Source of the DNA: Reddybacter sp041277045 | GTDB lineage: Bacteria > Pseudomonadota > Gammaproteobacteria > Pseudomonadales > Porticoccaceae | Reading direction: 5' to 3' | Assembly: GCA_041277045.1 (NCBI GenBank) | Contig: JBGFSY010000001.1 | Span: forward strand, 806,001 to 870,000 | DNA: 64,000 nt | In this document: one piece after another, positions 1-9,748 of the stretch | How the letters are laid out: every line of letters starts with the position of its first letter | Position numbering within the stretch: position 1 is the first letter of the stretch | Made by a program: the position numbers and the translations under genes | The notes under the pieces: model-generated | Told to the model about the DNA's origin: nothing | The model's database searches: none | The model's input: the letters and a program-made list of their open reading frames with translations, nothing else

Positions 1-615
1 TCTAAATTAAATGGCGTCGCAACAGATGGCCATCGCCTGGCGATTAGTTCAATTGATTTGCCCGGTGAAAGCGCAAGTCCCACGATGCAAGTGATACTTC
101 CTCGCAAAGGTGTTGTCGAGTTATCAAGGCTCATGGCTGATGAGGGTGATATCACCATATCTCTTGGTGATGCCCACTTACGTGTTCGTGGCTCAGACTT
201 TCATTTTACATCTAAGTTGGTTGACGGAGCCTATCCTGATTACGACCGAGTGTTGCCAAAAGGCGGTACGTTGGTGGTTCGCGGTGATCGTAACGACCTT
301 CGTCAGGCCTTTAGTCGTGCGGCTATTCTCTCGAATGAAAAGTATAGGGGTGTGCGCCTTTTACTCAGTGAAAACTTACTGAATATTGTTGCCAATAACC
401 CAGAGCAAGAAGAGGCTCAGGAAGAAGTTTCGGTCAACTACACAGGTACTGAGCTTGAAGTCGGCTTCAATGTAAACTACATACTTGATGTATTGAATAC
501 GCTATCGAGTGAGGAGATTGTATTTATCCTTTCAGATGCCAATAGTAGCGCCCTTATTCAAGACCCAGCCGATCAAGAGGGTTCATCCTATGTAATTATG
601 CCGATGCGCTTGTAA
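1..615 (+). CDS. dnaN: DNA polymerase III beta sliding clamp, C-terminal part
   Basis: The frame is open from the first base of the window and gives the last 204 residues of the beta clamp, the ring that tethers DNA polymerase III to DNA. The conserved VATDGHRLA block of the middle domain is at the very start, and the reading ends in YVIMPMRL, the normal clamp C-terminus that lies by the partner-binding pocket. A full clamp is about 367 residues, so roughly 160 are missing upstream of the window. recF follows after 16 bases, as in the usual dnaA-dnaN-recF-gyrB order. Nothing looks damaged. Identification is firm. Confidence 0.97.
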   Translation, partial: SKLNGVATDGHRLAISSIDLPGESASPTMQVILPRKGVVELSRLMADEGDITISLGDAHLRVRGSDFHFTSKLVDGAYPDYDRVLPKGGTLVVRGDRNDLRQAFSRAAILSNEKYRGVRLLLSENLLNIVANNPEQEEAQEEVSVNYTGTELEVGFNVNYILDVLNTLSSEEIVFILSDANSSALIQDPADQEGSSYVIMPMRL

Positions 616-631
616 GCTTTAGCTTTACTTT

Positions 632-1759
632 GTGTACTTAACCCGGCTCGACATACACGGCATAAGAAATATCAGTAGTGCGTCTTTAATACCGATTGAT
701 GGCATTAACATTCTTTATGGGGCCAATGGCAGTGGTAAGACGAGCTTTCTGGAAGCTGTCTATTTACTGGGGCGGGGCCGTACATTTCGATCTCGCCACA
801 CCAAAACTCTGATAAATCATGATTCTCGGCAGTGTACGGTTTTTGGTGCTGCCAACAGTAAAGAGCACAATACTCCCTACACCATTGGGGTATCTAGAGA
901 GCTTAAAGGCTCTTTCCAGTTTAAAGTCGACGGTAATAGAGTATCAACATCCTCTTCTCTGGCCGATGCGATACCGCTTTTATTAATGAATAGTGAAAGT
1001 TTTCTGCTGATTGAGGGCGGCCCCGGTGGACGTCGTCGCTTTCTAGACTGGGGTGTGTTCCACGTGGAACAGCAGTTTCAGCCGCTTTGGGTCCAGTATC
1101 AGCGGAGCCTGCAACAGCGGAACAAACTGTTGCGGCGTGATAAAATATCCCAGCAAGAACTATCAAGCTGGGATAATAGCTTTATACGCCTATCAGAGCA
1201 GATAACAGAAATGAGGCGTAAGTACTTTAATGCTATTGAGCCGCTTCTTGTAGAGATGATAAAAAAGCTGACAACGGTTAAGGATATATCTCTTAAGTTT
1301 TATCAGGGCTGGGAAGAGGGTCGGACCTTGGCTTCCTTGCTTGAAGAAAGCTTCGAACGTGACACGAGGCGGAAAGTCACCTCCGTCGGCCCACAGCGTG
1401 CAGATATCAAGGTGTGTGTTAAGGGGCGTGCTGCATCCGATGTCCTTTCCCGTGGACAAATTAAAGCCCTGGTGGCTGCATTAATTGTTGGGCAAGGCCA
1501 AATGTTCCGGCAAGCAAGGGACAAGCAATGTGTTTACTTGTTTGATGATCTGGTTTCAGAACTTGATAATGACTATTTAAGGCGCTTGTTAAAGGTATTG
1601 GCAAGCGCAAATGCACAAGTTTTTATTACGGGCACAGACTCTCTGCCCTTAGTAAATGTATTAGAAAACGAAAAAATTGAAGACTTTGCGGTGTTTCACG
1701 TGGAACACGGCACAGTGAGTTCACTTAATGATTTAGCTATAAAAGGGGAAGCTCCATGA
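632..1759 (+). CDS. recF: DNA replication and repair protein RecF
   Basis: RecF is an SMC-like ATPase that helps load RecA at single-strand gaps as part of the RecFOR pathway. The protein has 375 residues, the usual size. A Walker A loop, GANGSGKTS, is at residues 30-38; an LSRGQ-type ABC signature and a Walker B-like FDDL motif lie in the C-terminal third. Translation begins at GTG, which gives the expected N-terminus MYLTRLDIHGIRN. It sits 16 bases after dnaN and its stop overlaps the gyrB start in an ATGA, so the two are probably translationally coupled. Confidence 0.96.
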   Translation: MYLTRLDIHGIRNISSASLIPIDGINILYGANGSGKTSFLEAVYLLGRGRTFRSRHTKTLINHDSRQCTVFGAANSKEHNTPYTIGVSRELKGSFQFKVDGNRVSTSSSLADAIPLLLMNSESFLLIEGGPGGRRRFLDWGVFHVEQQFQPLWVQYQRSLQQRNKLLRRDKISQQELSSWDNSFIRLSEQITEMRRKYFNAIEPLLVEMIKKLTTVKDISLKFYQGWEEGRTLASLLEESFERDTRRKVTSVGPQRADIKVCVKGRAASDVLSRGQIKALVAALIVGQGQMFRQARDKQCVYLFDDLVSELDNDYLRRLLKVLASANAQVFITGTDSLPLVNVLENEKIEDFAVFHVEHGTVSSLNDLAIKGEAP

Positions 1760-4173
1760 GCTCTGAACAAGACTATGATTCGTCGAGCATTAAGGTACTA
1801 AAAGGCCTGGATGCTGTTAGGAAGCGACCGGGTATGTACATTGGCGACACCGATGACGGTACAGGCCTGCACCACATGGTTTTCGAGCTGGTTGATAACT
1901 CGATTGATGAAGCTTTGGCGGGTCATTGTAGTGAAATATCTGTAAAAATACACACAGATGAATCCGTATCAGTTTCGGATAACGGCCGTGGTATCCCTGT
2001 CGATATACATGAAGAGGGGGTGTCGGCTGCTGAAGTTATTATGACGGTACTCCATGCCGGTGGTAAGTTTGATGACAACACTTATAAAGTGTCTGGCGGG
2101 CTTCATGGGGTCGGGGTTTCCGTTGTTAATGCACTATCAGAGCGCCTGGTTCTTACTATTAACAGGCATGAAAAAATTCATGAACAAACCTATATTCACG
2201 GGGTACCGCAGGCACCGATTGCAGTGATTGGTGAAACCAGTGAATCGGGTACCCACGCACGATTCTGGCCCTCGCCAGAAACCTTTAATAACATTAGTTT
2301 TCACTATGAAATTCTGGCTAAACGCTTGAGAGAGCTGTCTTTCCTTAATTCAGGGGTTCGGATTGTTCTTAGTGATGAGCGTAGCGATAAGCAAGATGTG
2401 TTTCAGTACGATGGAGGACTCAGTGCCTTTGTTGAATACCTGAATACGAACAAAAGCCCGATCAATCAGGTTATTCACATAAATGTTGAACGTGAAGACG
2501 GGATTACGGTAGAGGCCGCTTTACAGTGGAATGATGGCTTTCAGGAAAACATCTTCTGTTACACCAATAATATTCCCCAACGTGATGGCGGAACCCATCT
2601 GGCTGGGTTTCGTGGTGCCTTGACGCGCTCGCTCAATAATTACATCGAAAAAGAGAGTAATTCGAGTAAAAACAATAAGATAGCGACTACCGGCGACGAT
2701 GCCAGAGAGGGTCTAACGGGTATTATTTCGGTAAAAGTACCCGACCCCAAGTTCTCATCGCAAACAAAGGACAAGCTCGTCAGCTCTGAAGTAAAAGCTG
2801 CCGTAGAACAAGAAATGGGCAAGGCCCTAGCCGACTATTTATTAGAAAACCCATCAGAAGCAAAGTCGATTATTGGAAAGATGGTTGATGCAGCACGAGC
2901 TCGTGAGGCCGCACGAAAAGCTCGAGAAATGACCCGTCGCAAAGGTGCTTTAGATATTGCCGGCCTACCTGGCAAGCTTGCCGATTGTCGTGAAAAAGAT
3001 CCCGCTCTGTCTGAACTCTACCTGGTGGAGGGTGATTCGGCGGGAGGCTCGGCTAAACAAGGTCGCGACCGTCGTACACAGGCGATTTTGCCGCTGAAAG
3101 GTAAGATTCTGAACGTCGAAAAAGCACGCTTTGACAAGATGCTATCCAGTGTCGAGGTGGGTACCTTAATCACCGCCCTGGGTTGTGGTATCGGTGCACA
3201 AGAGTTTAATGCCGATAAACTGCGTTATCACACCATTGTTATCATGACCGATGCCGATGTAGATGGTTCACATATTCGCACCTTATTATTGACCTTTTTC
3301 TTCCGCCAGATGCGCGAGCTTATTGAGCGCGGCCATGTCTGTATAGCTCAACCGCCACTCTATAAAATTAGCAAAGGCAAGCAGGAGCAGTACCTGAAAG
3401 ATGATGACGCACTGATTGAATTCTTAACTCAAGCCGCTCTGGAGAAATCCAGCTTGCACGTCAACGCTGATGCCCCGGGTATTTCGGGTGAGGCTTTACA
3501 GTCTTTATTACAGGGCTATCGCCTAGTTATGGCCCGGATCGATCGGCTTAACCGATCTTGGCCGCCGTTGATTCTTAAAGAGATGATTTATTTACCCTCG
3601 CTTGGCCGTGATGAGCTGTTGCAGGAAGCTACCGTTGATGCCTGGTGTCAATCCTTGTCTAGTGTGCTCGCAGAGCGTGCTAATGCGAGTACGCGTTACA
3701 CGGTTGACTACACCCGTGACGCTGAAAGGGGGCTTTTCTTACCCAGGGTCAGCGTCGAAATCCACGGTGTCAGCAATGAGTTTATTTTCAGTAATGACTT
3801 TTTCGCCTCCGGTGAGTATCGGGCGATCACTGAGTTGGGCCAGCGCTTGCAAGGTTTACTGGAGGACGGGGCCTACATTAAGCGTGGTGAAAGAACACTG
3901 CTGGTTGATGAGTTTGAGCAGGTCGTTAACTGGTTAATGAAGGAGTCGCGCCGCGGTTACAGCATCCAGCGCTATAAGGGTCTGGGTGAAATGAACCCCG
4001 AGCAGTTGTGGGATACTACCATGAATCCTGAGACACGTAGAATGCTGAGAGTGACCATTGAAGATGCCATATCGGCAGACCAAATGTTCAACACCCTGAT
4101 GGGTGATCAGGTTGAACCTCGACGTGACTTTATCGAAACCAATGCACTTGCGGTAGTTAATCTCGATATATAG
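1756..4173 (+). CDS. gyrB: DNA gyrase subunit B
   Basis: GyrB carries the ATPase and TOPRIM parts of DNA gyrase, which introduces negative supercoils. The protein has 805 residues. The GHKL ATPase domain shows the VDNSIDEA and GRGIPVD motifs near the N-terminus and GGLHGVGVSVVNAL further on. The TOPRIM domain shows EGDSAGGSA, then PLKGKILNVEKA and DADVDGSHI, and the C-terminus has the usual QRYKGLGEMNPEQLW. A GGGGAAG ribosome site precedes the ATG. It overlaps recF by four bases and ends the dnaN-recF-gyrB run. Length and insert pattern are those of gammaproteobacterial GyrB. Confidence 0.98.
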   Translation: MSSEQDYDSSSIKVLKGLDAVRKRPGMYIGDTDDGTGLHHMVFELVDNSIDEALAGHCSEISVKIHTDESVSVSDNGRGIPVDIHEEGVSAAEVIMTVLHAGGKFDDNTYKVSGGLHGVGVSVVNALSERLVLTINRHEKIHEQTYIHGVPQAPIAVIGETSESGTHARFWPSPETFNNISFHYEILAKRLRELSFLNSGVRIVLSDERSDKQDVFQYDGGLSAFVEYLNTNKSPINQVIHINVEREDGITVEAALQWNDGFQENIFCYTNNIPQRDGGTHLAGFRGALTRSLNNYIEKESNSSKNNKIATTGDDAREGLTGIISVKVPDPKFSSQTKDKLVSSEVKAAVEQEMGKALADYLLENPSEAKSIIGKMVDAARAREAARKAREMTRRKGALDIAGLPGKLADCREKDPALSELYLVEGDSAGGSAKQGRDRRTQAILPLKGKILNVEKARFDKMLSSVEVGTLITALGCGIGAQEFNADKLRYHTIVIMTDADVDGSHIRTLLLTFFFRQMRELIERGHVCIAQPPLYKISKGKQEQYLKDDDALIEFLTQAALEKSSLHVNADAPGISGEALQSLLQGYRLVMARIDRLNRSWPPLILKEMIYLPSLGRDELLQEATVDAWCQSLSSVLAERANASTRYTVDYTRDAERGLFLPRVSVEIHGVSNEFIFSNDFFASGEYRAITELGQRLQGLLEDGAYIKRGERTLLVDEFEQVVNWLMKESRRGYSIQRYKGLGEMNPEQLWDTTMNPETRRMLRVTIEDAISADQMFNTLMGDQVEPRRDFIETNALAVVNLDI

Positions 4174-4250
4174 GAGGGTGGCGGGAAGTGAGTGCTTGCT
4201 AACTACGCCTTGTGGGGCTGAGGCAAAGCACTCATATTGATCCCCGGTCT

Positions 4251-4300
4251 AAGAAAAAGCCCCTATTGCAACGCTATGAAAAAGCGTTCGCAGTAGAGGC
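4251..4300 (-). terminator. Rho-independent terminator of the glyQ-glyS-gmhB-plsC operon
   Basis: Read on the minus strand, an imperfect stem of about 16 base pairs (arms near 4284-4300 and 4259-4275, loop with TTTTTCAT) runs into TTTTTCTT at 4258-4251. It lies between the convergent gyrB and plsC genes. The plus strand has the hairpin but no T-tract, so the main direction is minus. Confidence 0.75.
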
Positions 4301-4388
4301 TTAAGCTTGGCGGAACTCTTGTTATTCGGCTCAGTAGAGCACTGCCGTGTTGACGCGATTAAAGAAAGCTTCAATACCTAATAGACGC

Positions 4389-5102
4389 TTATAAATTATC
4401 TATTGTCGTCTCTATCCAGCTCTTAACCTCATCAGTCAACTCTTTGCTCTTGCGTCCTGTGCTCTCTATCGGCTTGCCGATGATCACATGGATGGTACCC
4501 GGCGTTTTAACAAAACGGTGAGCCGGCCAGCAACTGCCGGCGTTGTGGGCGATGGGTACAATGGGAGCCCCGGTTTTGATAGCCAGAGATGTACCACTGC
4601 GGGAATAATTGCCCACCTCGCCGTAATCGATGCGTGTGCCCTCGGGGAAAATTAGAATATTATTGCCCTCTTCAAGACGTTGTTGGCCTTGCTTTAAGAC
4701 CTCACGCAGAGCTTGTTTAGGGTTGGAGCGGTCGATGGCAATAGGTCGGGTCATGGCCAGGCCCCAGCCGAAAAACGGCACTTTCAGGAGTTCTTTTTTA
4801 AGGATGGTGCTGACTGGGCGCAGGGTGCGCTGCAAATAAAACGTCTCCCAGCCCGACTGGTGTTTACTGAGGGCAACAAAGGCCTGGTTGGGGATATTAT
4901 CCAGACCCTCCACATTCACCTTAATGCCGCAGGTGAGTTTCAGCCACCAGAGGATAAGGGCATTGGCGGTAGTAATAAAAGTCTGCCGAGGTCGATAGGG
5001 AATAATCAGGCCGAGTGTACAGCCGAGCACAGAAAAGATGATAATGGTTGGCACGTAGCCACAATAAAAAGCGATGGAGCGCAGCGTATAAACAAAGTTC
5101 AA
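4389..5102 (-). CDS. plsC: 1-acyl-sn-glycerol-3-phosphate acyltransferase
   Basis: This enzyme acylates lysophosphatidic acid to phosphatidic acid at the inner membrane. The 237-residue protein has one or two N-terminal hydrophobic segments, the catalytic block SKHQSGWETF at residues 79-88 (the HX4E form of HX4D seen in this subgroup) and FPEGTR at 152-157. It starts four bases after gmhB and is the last gene of glyQ-glyS-gmhB-plsC, an order conserved in many gammaproteobacteria. The symbol follows the family; a second PlsC domain occurs in the fusion protein at 35592, so the cell has at least two such domains. Confidence 0.9.
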   Translation of the reverse strand: MNFVYTLRSIAFYCGYVPTIIIFSVLGCTLGLIIPYRPRQTFITTANALILWWLKLTCGIKVNVEGLDNIPNQAFVALSKHQSGWETFYLQRTLRPVSTILKKELLKVPFFGWGLAMTRPIAIDRSNPKQALREVLKQGQQRLEEGNNILIFPEGTRIDYGEVGNYSRSGTSLAIKTGAPIVPIAHNAGSCWPAHRFVKTPGTIHVIIGKPIESTGRKSKELTDEVKSWIETTIDNL

Positions 5103-5106
5103 AGCC

Positions 5107-5664
5107 TTAATTCCTCTCTTCTAATAAATAATCGACCGCACTGGCCAGGTCATCGTGAACTTGAGCATTGCGTACCTGCTCGTTGGCTTCATCAGCCAGC
5201 TGACTTTCATAAGCCGCCCCTTTACCGGTGCGCAGCAGAATGGGCCGACACTGGCGCTCGGCTCCTGCTTGCAGGTCTTTCAAGCTATCGCCAATAAAAA
5301 TCACGCCAGTCAGTGAAGTACTGAAGTCTTCGGCGATGGCATCGAGCAGGCCGGGTGCGGGCTTGCGACAAGCACAACCCGCTGTGGGTAAATGGGGGCA
5401 GTAATAGATACCGGCGATATGGCCACCTGCGGCCTCAACCAATTCACGCATCTTGTCGTGTATGGCCTCAAGGTCATCGAGATCAAAAAGCCCCCGCCCC
5501 AGGCCCGATTGGTTGGTCGCCACCGCAACATTGTAGCCAGCGTCACATAGGCGCGCGATAGCATCGATGCTGCCGGGTATTGGCTGCCACTCATCTGCCG
5601 ATTTAATGTAAGCATCAGAGTCTTTATTAATCACGCCATCGCGGTCGAGAATGATAAGTTTCAT
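5107..5664 (-). CDS. gmhB: D-glycero-beta-D-manno-heptose-1,7-bisphosphate 7-phosphatase
   Basis: A HAD-superfamily phosphatase that removes the C7 phosphate of heptose bisphosphate on the way to ADP-heptose for the lipopolysaccharide core. The protein has 185 residues. The nucleophile motif LDRDGVIN places Asp7 and Asp9 at the N-terminus. The zinc loop of GmhB is present as Cys89, His91, Cys97 and Cys99, followed by RKPAPG. FIGDSLKD is the last HAD motif. It lies between glyS (16-base gap) and plsC. The zinc loop separates it from histidinol-phosphatase relatives. Confidence 0.93.
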   Translation of the reverse strand: MKLIILDRDGVINKDSDAYIKSADEWQPIPGSIDAIARLCDAGYNVAVATNQSGLGRGLFDLDDLEAIHDKMRELVEAAGGHIAGIYYCPHLPTAGCACRKPAPGLLDAIAEDFSTSLTGVIFIGDSLKDLQAGAERQCRPILLRTGKGAAYESQLADEANEQVRNAQVHDDLASAVDYLLEERN

Positions 5665-5680
5665 CGTTCAGCCCGATCAT

Positions 5681-7756
5681 TCATTTAGTGCTGGCGAGCA
5701 AAGAAACATCAGCCACTTCAAGAAACAGCTCGCGCAGTTGCGACAGTATTGCCAGACGATTTTGACGCAGCGCCAGATCATCAGCCATCACCATAACTTG
5801 ATCAAAAAAGTCATCGACGGGCTGCTGTAACTGGGCCAGTTGCTGCAATATTTGGCTGTAATCTTTGTCGGCAATTAAGGGCTGTAAAGTAGTACTGAGC
5901 TTTGCGAGTTGCTCAGCCAGGGATTTCTCAGCACCTTCCTGTAGCAGGCTTGAGTCAACGTTGGGGCTAATGGCGGCATCTTGCTTACTGAGAATATTCG
6001 ACACCCGCTTATTGGCACTGGCCAGATTTCGGGCCTCCGGCAGCTGGCTGAAATCATTCACGGCCTGTACCCGGCGGTGTATATCCAGCGGGCGAGTGGG
6101 TGACTTAGCCATTACCGCAAAGAATACTTCGGGGCGAATTCTGTCTTCTTCATACCAAGCACGAAAGCGTTCTAGCATGTAAGTGAGTACTTGCTCCGAT
6201 GTTTCTTCGGCTGACAGGCTTAAGTTGTCGTGCAGGCTTAAGGCCTTGTCCAAAGCCAATTTTAGATCGAGATCAATACCTTGCTCGACCAGTGTTCGCA
6301 ATACCGCCAGGCTAGCGCGGCGCAGCGCGAAGGGGTCTTTGGAGCCGGTCGGAGCTTGCTTGATGCCAAAAATACCCACCAGAGTATCGAGGCGATCGGC
6401 GATGGCGAGGGTCGCGCCAACACCGGAGCTGGCGACCTTGTCCCCGGCAAAGCGCGGCAAATATTGCTCGTAAAGTGCGGCGGCAACGGCTTCATCTTCA
6501 CCGTCGTGCTGAGCGTAGTAGCGACCCATGGTGCCCTGCAAATCGGCAAATTCCTGCACCATTTCAGTCACCAGATCGGCCTTGCTCAATACGGCGGCGC
6601 GGTGAGCCAGGGTGGGTTCAGCACCGGTGATGGGTGCAAGAAACTCAGCCAGTGCGGCAACGCGCTGTGACTTGTCGTGAACGGAGCCAAGCTTTACCTG
6701 GAAGACCACGTTCTTTAGCATTTCACAGCGCTGTTCTAGCGTGGTGTTCTTGTCAGTTTTATAGAAGAAAGCAGCATCCGATAAACGGGGGCGTATGACT
6801 TTCTCATTGCCAGCGATCACCTTACTGGCATCTCGGCTATCAATATTGGCGACGGTGATAAACAGCGGCAAGAGCTGGTCGGCGCCATCGACCACATGAA
6901 AATACTTTTGGTGTTCTTTCATCGACGAGATTAAGGCCTCAGCAGGCACATCCAAAAAATGTTCATCGAAACGACCCATCAGCGGCACCGGCCATTCGTT
7001 CAGCGCGGTGACTTCATCCAGCAAGTCAACATCGATGACGGCATTGCCACCGGCGCCTCGGGCCAGTTCGTTGACGCCATCTTTAATCAACGAACGCCGC
7101 TCGACAAAATCGGCGATAACAAAAGCCTGGCGCAAGGTGTTGGCGTAGTCGATGGGTGTGGCAATACTGATTTCGGTGTTGCTGTGAAAACGGTGGCCCC
7201 GCGTGGTGCGGCCGCTTTCCAACCCCATAATAGAACCGGGGACCACGTCTTTGCCGAAGAGCATCACTATCCAGTGAACCGGGCGCACAAACTCTATGCG
7301 GCTGGCCCCCCAGCGCATGCGCCGGGCAATGGGTAGGTCTTTCAGGGCTTTACTCACAATGTCCGGCAGCAGTGCTTCGGTGGCCAGGCCTTCTTCAACA
7401 CGACGAAAAACCAGGCGCGGGCCTTTATCGGTATCCGTTTGTTCGAGTTCTTCAACACTTAGCCCGCAGCCTTTGGCAAAACCGATTGCCGGTTTCGTTG
7501 GTGCACCGTCGCTATCAAAAGCGGCGGCAACAGCGGGGCCGAGGCGTTCGGTTTCAATATCGGCCTGTTGTGAGTCGAGCCCAGAAACCAGCACCGCCAA
7601 ACGCCTGGGTGTGGCATAGCCTCGAATAGCGGCGTGTTGTAGCTTGGCTTTATTGAGCCCGGCTTCAATGCCGAGGGTAAATGCCGACATTAATGTTTTC
7701 AGCGATTTCGGTGGCAGCTCTTCGGTGCCAATTTCAACGAGAAAATCCTGTTTCAT
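5681..7756 (-). CDS. glyS: Glycine--tRNA ligase beta subunit
   Basis: The beta subunit of the bacterial alpha2beta2 glycyl-tRNA synthetase, which binds tRNA and supports aminoacylation by GlyQ. The protein has 691 residues, as usual, and begins with the typical FLVEIGTEELPPK. A KDPFALRR motif lies in the central HD-like region, and the C-terminal anticodon-binding part follows. Its ATG overlaps the glyQ stop by four bases, consistent with coupled, stoichiometric expression. Many antisense open frames lie inside it and are treated as shadows. Confidence 0.97.
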   Translation of the reverse strand: MKQDFLVEIGTEELPPKSLKTLMSAFTLGIEAGLNKAKLQHAAIRGYATPRRLAVLVSGLDSQQADIETERLGPAVAAAFDSDGAPTKPAIGFAKGCGLSVEELEQTDTDKGPRLVFRRVEEGLATEALLPDIVSKALKDLPIARRMRWGASRIEFVRPVHWIVMLFGKDVVPGSIMGLESGRTTRGHRFHSNTEISIATPIDYANTLRQAFVIADFVERRSLIKDGVNELARGAGGNAVIDVDLLDEVTALNEWPVPLMGRFDEHFLDVPAEALISSMKEHQKYFHVVDGADQLLPLFITVANIDSRDASKVIAGNEKVIRPRLSDAAFFYKTDKNTTLEQRCEMLKNVVFQVKLGSVHDKSQRVAALAEFLAPITGAEPTLAHRAAVLSKADLVTEMVQEFADLQGTMGRYYAQHDGEDEAVAAALYEQYLPRFAGDKVASSGVGATLAIADRLDTLVGIFGIKQAPTGSKDPFALRRASLAVLRTLVEQGIDLDLKLALDKALSLHDNLSLSAEETSEQVLTYMLERFRAWYEEDRIRPEVFFAVMAKSPTRPLDIHRRVQAVNDFSQLPEARNLASANKRVSNILSKQDAAISPNVDSSLLQEGAEKSLAEQLAKLSTTLQPLIADKDYSQILQQLAQLQQPVDDFFDQVMVMADDLALRQNRLAILSQLRELFLEVADVSLLASTK

Positions 7757-8706
7757 TTGTTTTTCTCCCCAGCCTGTTGAATCACTTCGTGGGCCAAATC
7801 AGCGGGGGCCATAGGAAAGCCCAGTGCCAGCCGTGAAGCGAAATAGGTTTCAGCAACCGCTCTTGCCAGCGCGCGAATGCGCAGAATAAAACGCTGCCGT
7901 TCGGTCACCGAAATTGCGTGGCGCGCATCGAGTAAGTTAAAGGCGTGGGAGGCTTTCATCACCATCTCGTAGGCGGGCAGGGGAAGCTTTTGCTCGATCA
8001 AGAGCTGACTCTCTTTTTCGTAGGTGTCAAAACTACTGAACAGAAAATCAGTATTGGCGTGCTCAAAATTGTAGTGGGACATTTCAACTTCATTTTGATG
8101 AAACACATCGCCGTAAGTGACAACGCTGCCATCGGGGCTTTTCGTCCAGACCAGGTCGTAAATACTATCGACGCCCTGCAGGTACATGGCAATGCGCTCA
8201 AGGCCGTAAGTGATTTCGCCACTCACCGGATAACATTCAAGCCCGCCCACCTGTTGAAAATAGGTGAACTGCGTGACTTCCATACCATTGAGCCAAACTT
8301 CCCAGCCCAATCCCCAGGCCCCCAGTGAGGGTGACTCCCAGTTATCTTCCACGAAGCGAATATCGTGAACGGCAGCGTTGATACCGAGAAAGGCCAGGGA
8401 CTCCAAATACAGGTCCTGAATATTGCTGGGCGAGGGCTTCAGAATCACCTGAAACTGATAATAGTGCTGCAGGCGATTGGGGTTTTCACCAAAGCGGCCA
8501 TCGGTGGGGCGGCGGCAGGGTTGCACGTAGGCGCTGTTCCAGCTCTCTGGGCCAATGGCGCGCAGGAAGGTGGCCGGGTGAAAGGTGCCGGCTCCCACTT
8601 CCATATCCAGTGGTTGCAAAATAACGCAGCCATGTTCAGCCCAATACTGTTGTAGGGCTAGAATCAAACCTTGAAATGTCGATACATCCGGTGCCGGCAT
8701 CGTCAC
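7753..8706 (-). CDS. glyQ: Glycine--tRNA ligase alpha subunit
   Basis: The catalytic alpha subunit of tetrameric glycyl-tRNA synthetase. The 317-residue protein starts with TFQGLILALQQYWAEHGC and contains QPCRRPTDGRFGENPNR and the class II active-site segment WEVWLNGMEVTQFTYFQQ. It is first in the operon with glyS, gmhB and plsC; its promoter must lie in the 119-base gap shared with the divergent metallo-hydrolase gene. No T-box or other leader structure was seen there. Confidence 0.97.
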   Translation of the reverse strand: MTMPAPDVSTFQGLILALQQYWAEHGCVILQPLDMEVGAGTFHPATFLRAIGPESWNSAYVQPCRRPTDGRFGENPNRLQHYYQFQVILKPSPSNIQDLYLESLAFLGINAAVHDIRFVEDNWESPSLGAWGLGWEVWLNGMEVTQFTYFQQVGGLECYPVSGEITYGLERIAMYLQGVDSIYDLVWTKSPDGSVVTYGDVFHQNEVEMSHYNFEHANTDFLFSSFDTYEKESQLLIEQKLPLPAYEMVMKASHAFNLLDARHAISVTERQRFILRIRALARAVAETYFASRLALGFPMAPADLAHEVIQQAGEKNK

Positions 8707-8825
8707 AGCGATACTCCAATAAAAATAAGACGGCGATTATATCGTTTGGCAAAAATTGATACGATAAAAGCCGAAAAATAAACGCGCTATTTTTACTCTC
8801 AAGCCCCCATCAACAAGGAATAACG

Positions 8826-9728
8826 ATGAAATTACTGAAAAAGACACTTGGCGCCTGCCTATTACCCCTGGCACTGACGGCCAATGTACAGGCTAACGAC
8901 CACTGGGACAGCGTAGAGGTTAAGGCCATACCCGTCACGGAGGGTGTTTATATGTTGATGGGCGAAGGCGGTAATATCGGTGTCTCCATCGGCGCAGACG
9001 GCACCTTCGCCATCGACGACCAGTACGCGCAAATGGCGCCAAAAATCACCGCAGCCATCAAGCAGCTCTCGGGCGACACGCCGAAGTTTTTGGTCAACAC
9101 CCATTGGCACGGCGACCACGCCGGTGGCAATGAGCACTTTGGTAAACACGGCGCTATTATTGTTGCCCACGAAAATGTGCGCGACAGCCTGAAGGTCGAG
9201 AAGTCCATCAAGCTCTTCAATATGCACAAGCCACCCTCGCCCAAAGAGGCGCTGCCAGTAGTGACTTTTCAGAGCGAGATGAGCCTTCACCTCAATGGCG
9301 ATGACATTCACCTGGTACATGTTGCCAACGCCCACACCGATGGTGATGCTTTTGTTTTCTTTACGAAAGCCAATGTTATCCATGCCGGTGACACCTTCTT
9401 TAACGGCTTCTACCCCTTCATCGATGTTGACTCCGGTGGTGGCATCGCGGGCATGATTGCCGCTTGTGACAAAGTGCTGGCGCTAGCCAATGATAAAACC
9501 AAAATTATGCCCGGCCACGGACCTCTAGCAAACAAGGCAGACCTGCTAGCCTTCCGCGATATGTTGGCCAAGGCTCAGGCCAATATTCAGGCCTTGATTG
9601 ATGCCGGTAAAAATGAAGCCGAAGTTATCGCCGCCAAGCCATTGGCTGAACTGGATAAAGAGTGGGGGGATGGTTTTCTACCGAGCGATGTGTGGGTGAA
9701 GATTGTTTATAGCGGGATGGTGAAGTAA
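8826..9728 (+). CDS. Secreted metallo-beta-lactamase-fold hydrolase
   Basis: A 300-residue protein with a Sec signal peptide (MKLLKKTLGACLLPLALTANVQA) and a complete zinc-binding motif HWHGDH at residues 93-98. Further ligands are likely in ANAHTDGD, HAGDTF and MPGHGP. This pattern is shared by periplasmic MBL-fold hydrolases and class B3-like enzymes, so a substrate cannot be assigned; resistance activity should not be assumed. An AAGGAAT ribosome site precedes the ATG. It is transcribed away from glyQ and appears to be a single-gene unit. Confidence 0.85.
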   Translation: MKLLKKTLGACLLPLALTANVQANDHWDSVEVKAIPVTEGVYMLMGEGGNIGVSIGADGTFAIDDQYAQMAPKITAAIKQLSGDTPKFLVNTHWHGDHAGGNEHFGKHGAIIVAHENVRDSLKVEKSIKLFNMHKPPSPKEALPVVTFQSEMSLHLNGDDIHLVHVANAHTDGDAFVFFTKANVIHAGDTFFNGFYPFIDVDSGGGIAGMIAACDKVLALANDKTKIMPGHGPLANKADLLAFRDMLAKAQANIQALIDAGKNEAEVIAAKPLAELDKEWGDGFLPSDVWVKIVYSGMVK

Positions 9729-9748
9729 GGATTCTGTATGGTTAACTG

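Noticed and set aside
5865..7629. Many antisense open frames within glyS
   Set aside because: They are shadows of a strongly biased coding frame; glyS motifs and operon context explain the whole stretch.
8707..8825. A T-box or glycine riboswitch before glyQ
   Set aside because: No stem-loop series, specifier loop or conserved riboswitch core could be seen in the 119-base gap.
8826..9728. A beta-lactam resistance enzyme
   Set aside because: The HWHGDH motif and signal peptide are shared by many exported hydrolases; nothing in the context supports resistance.
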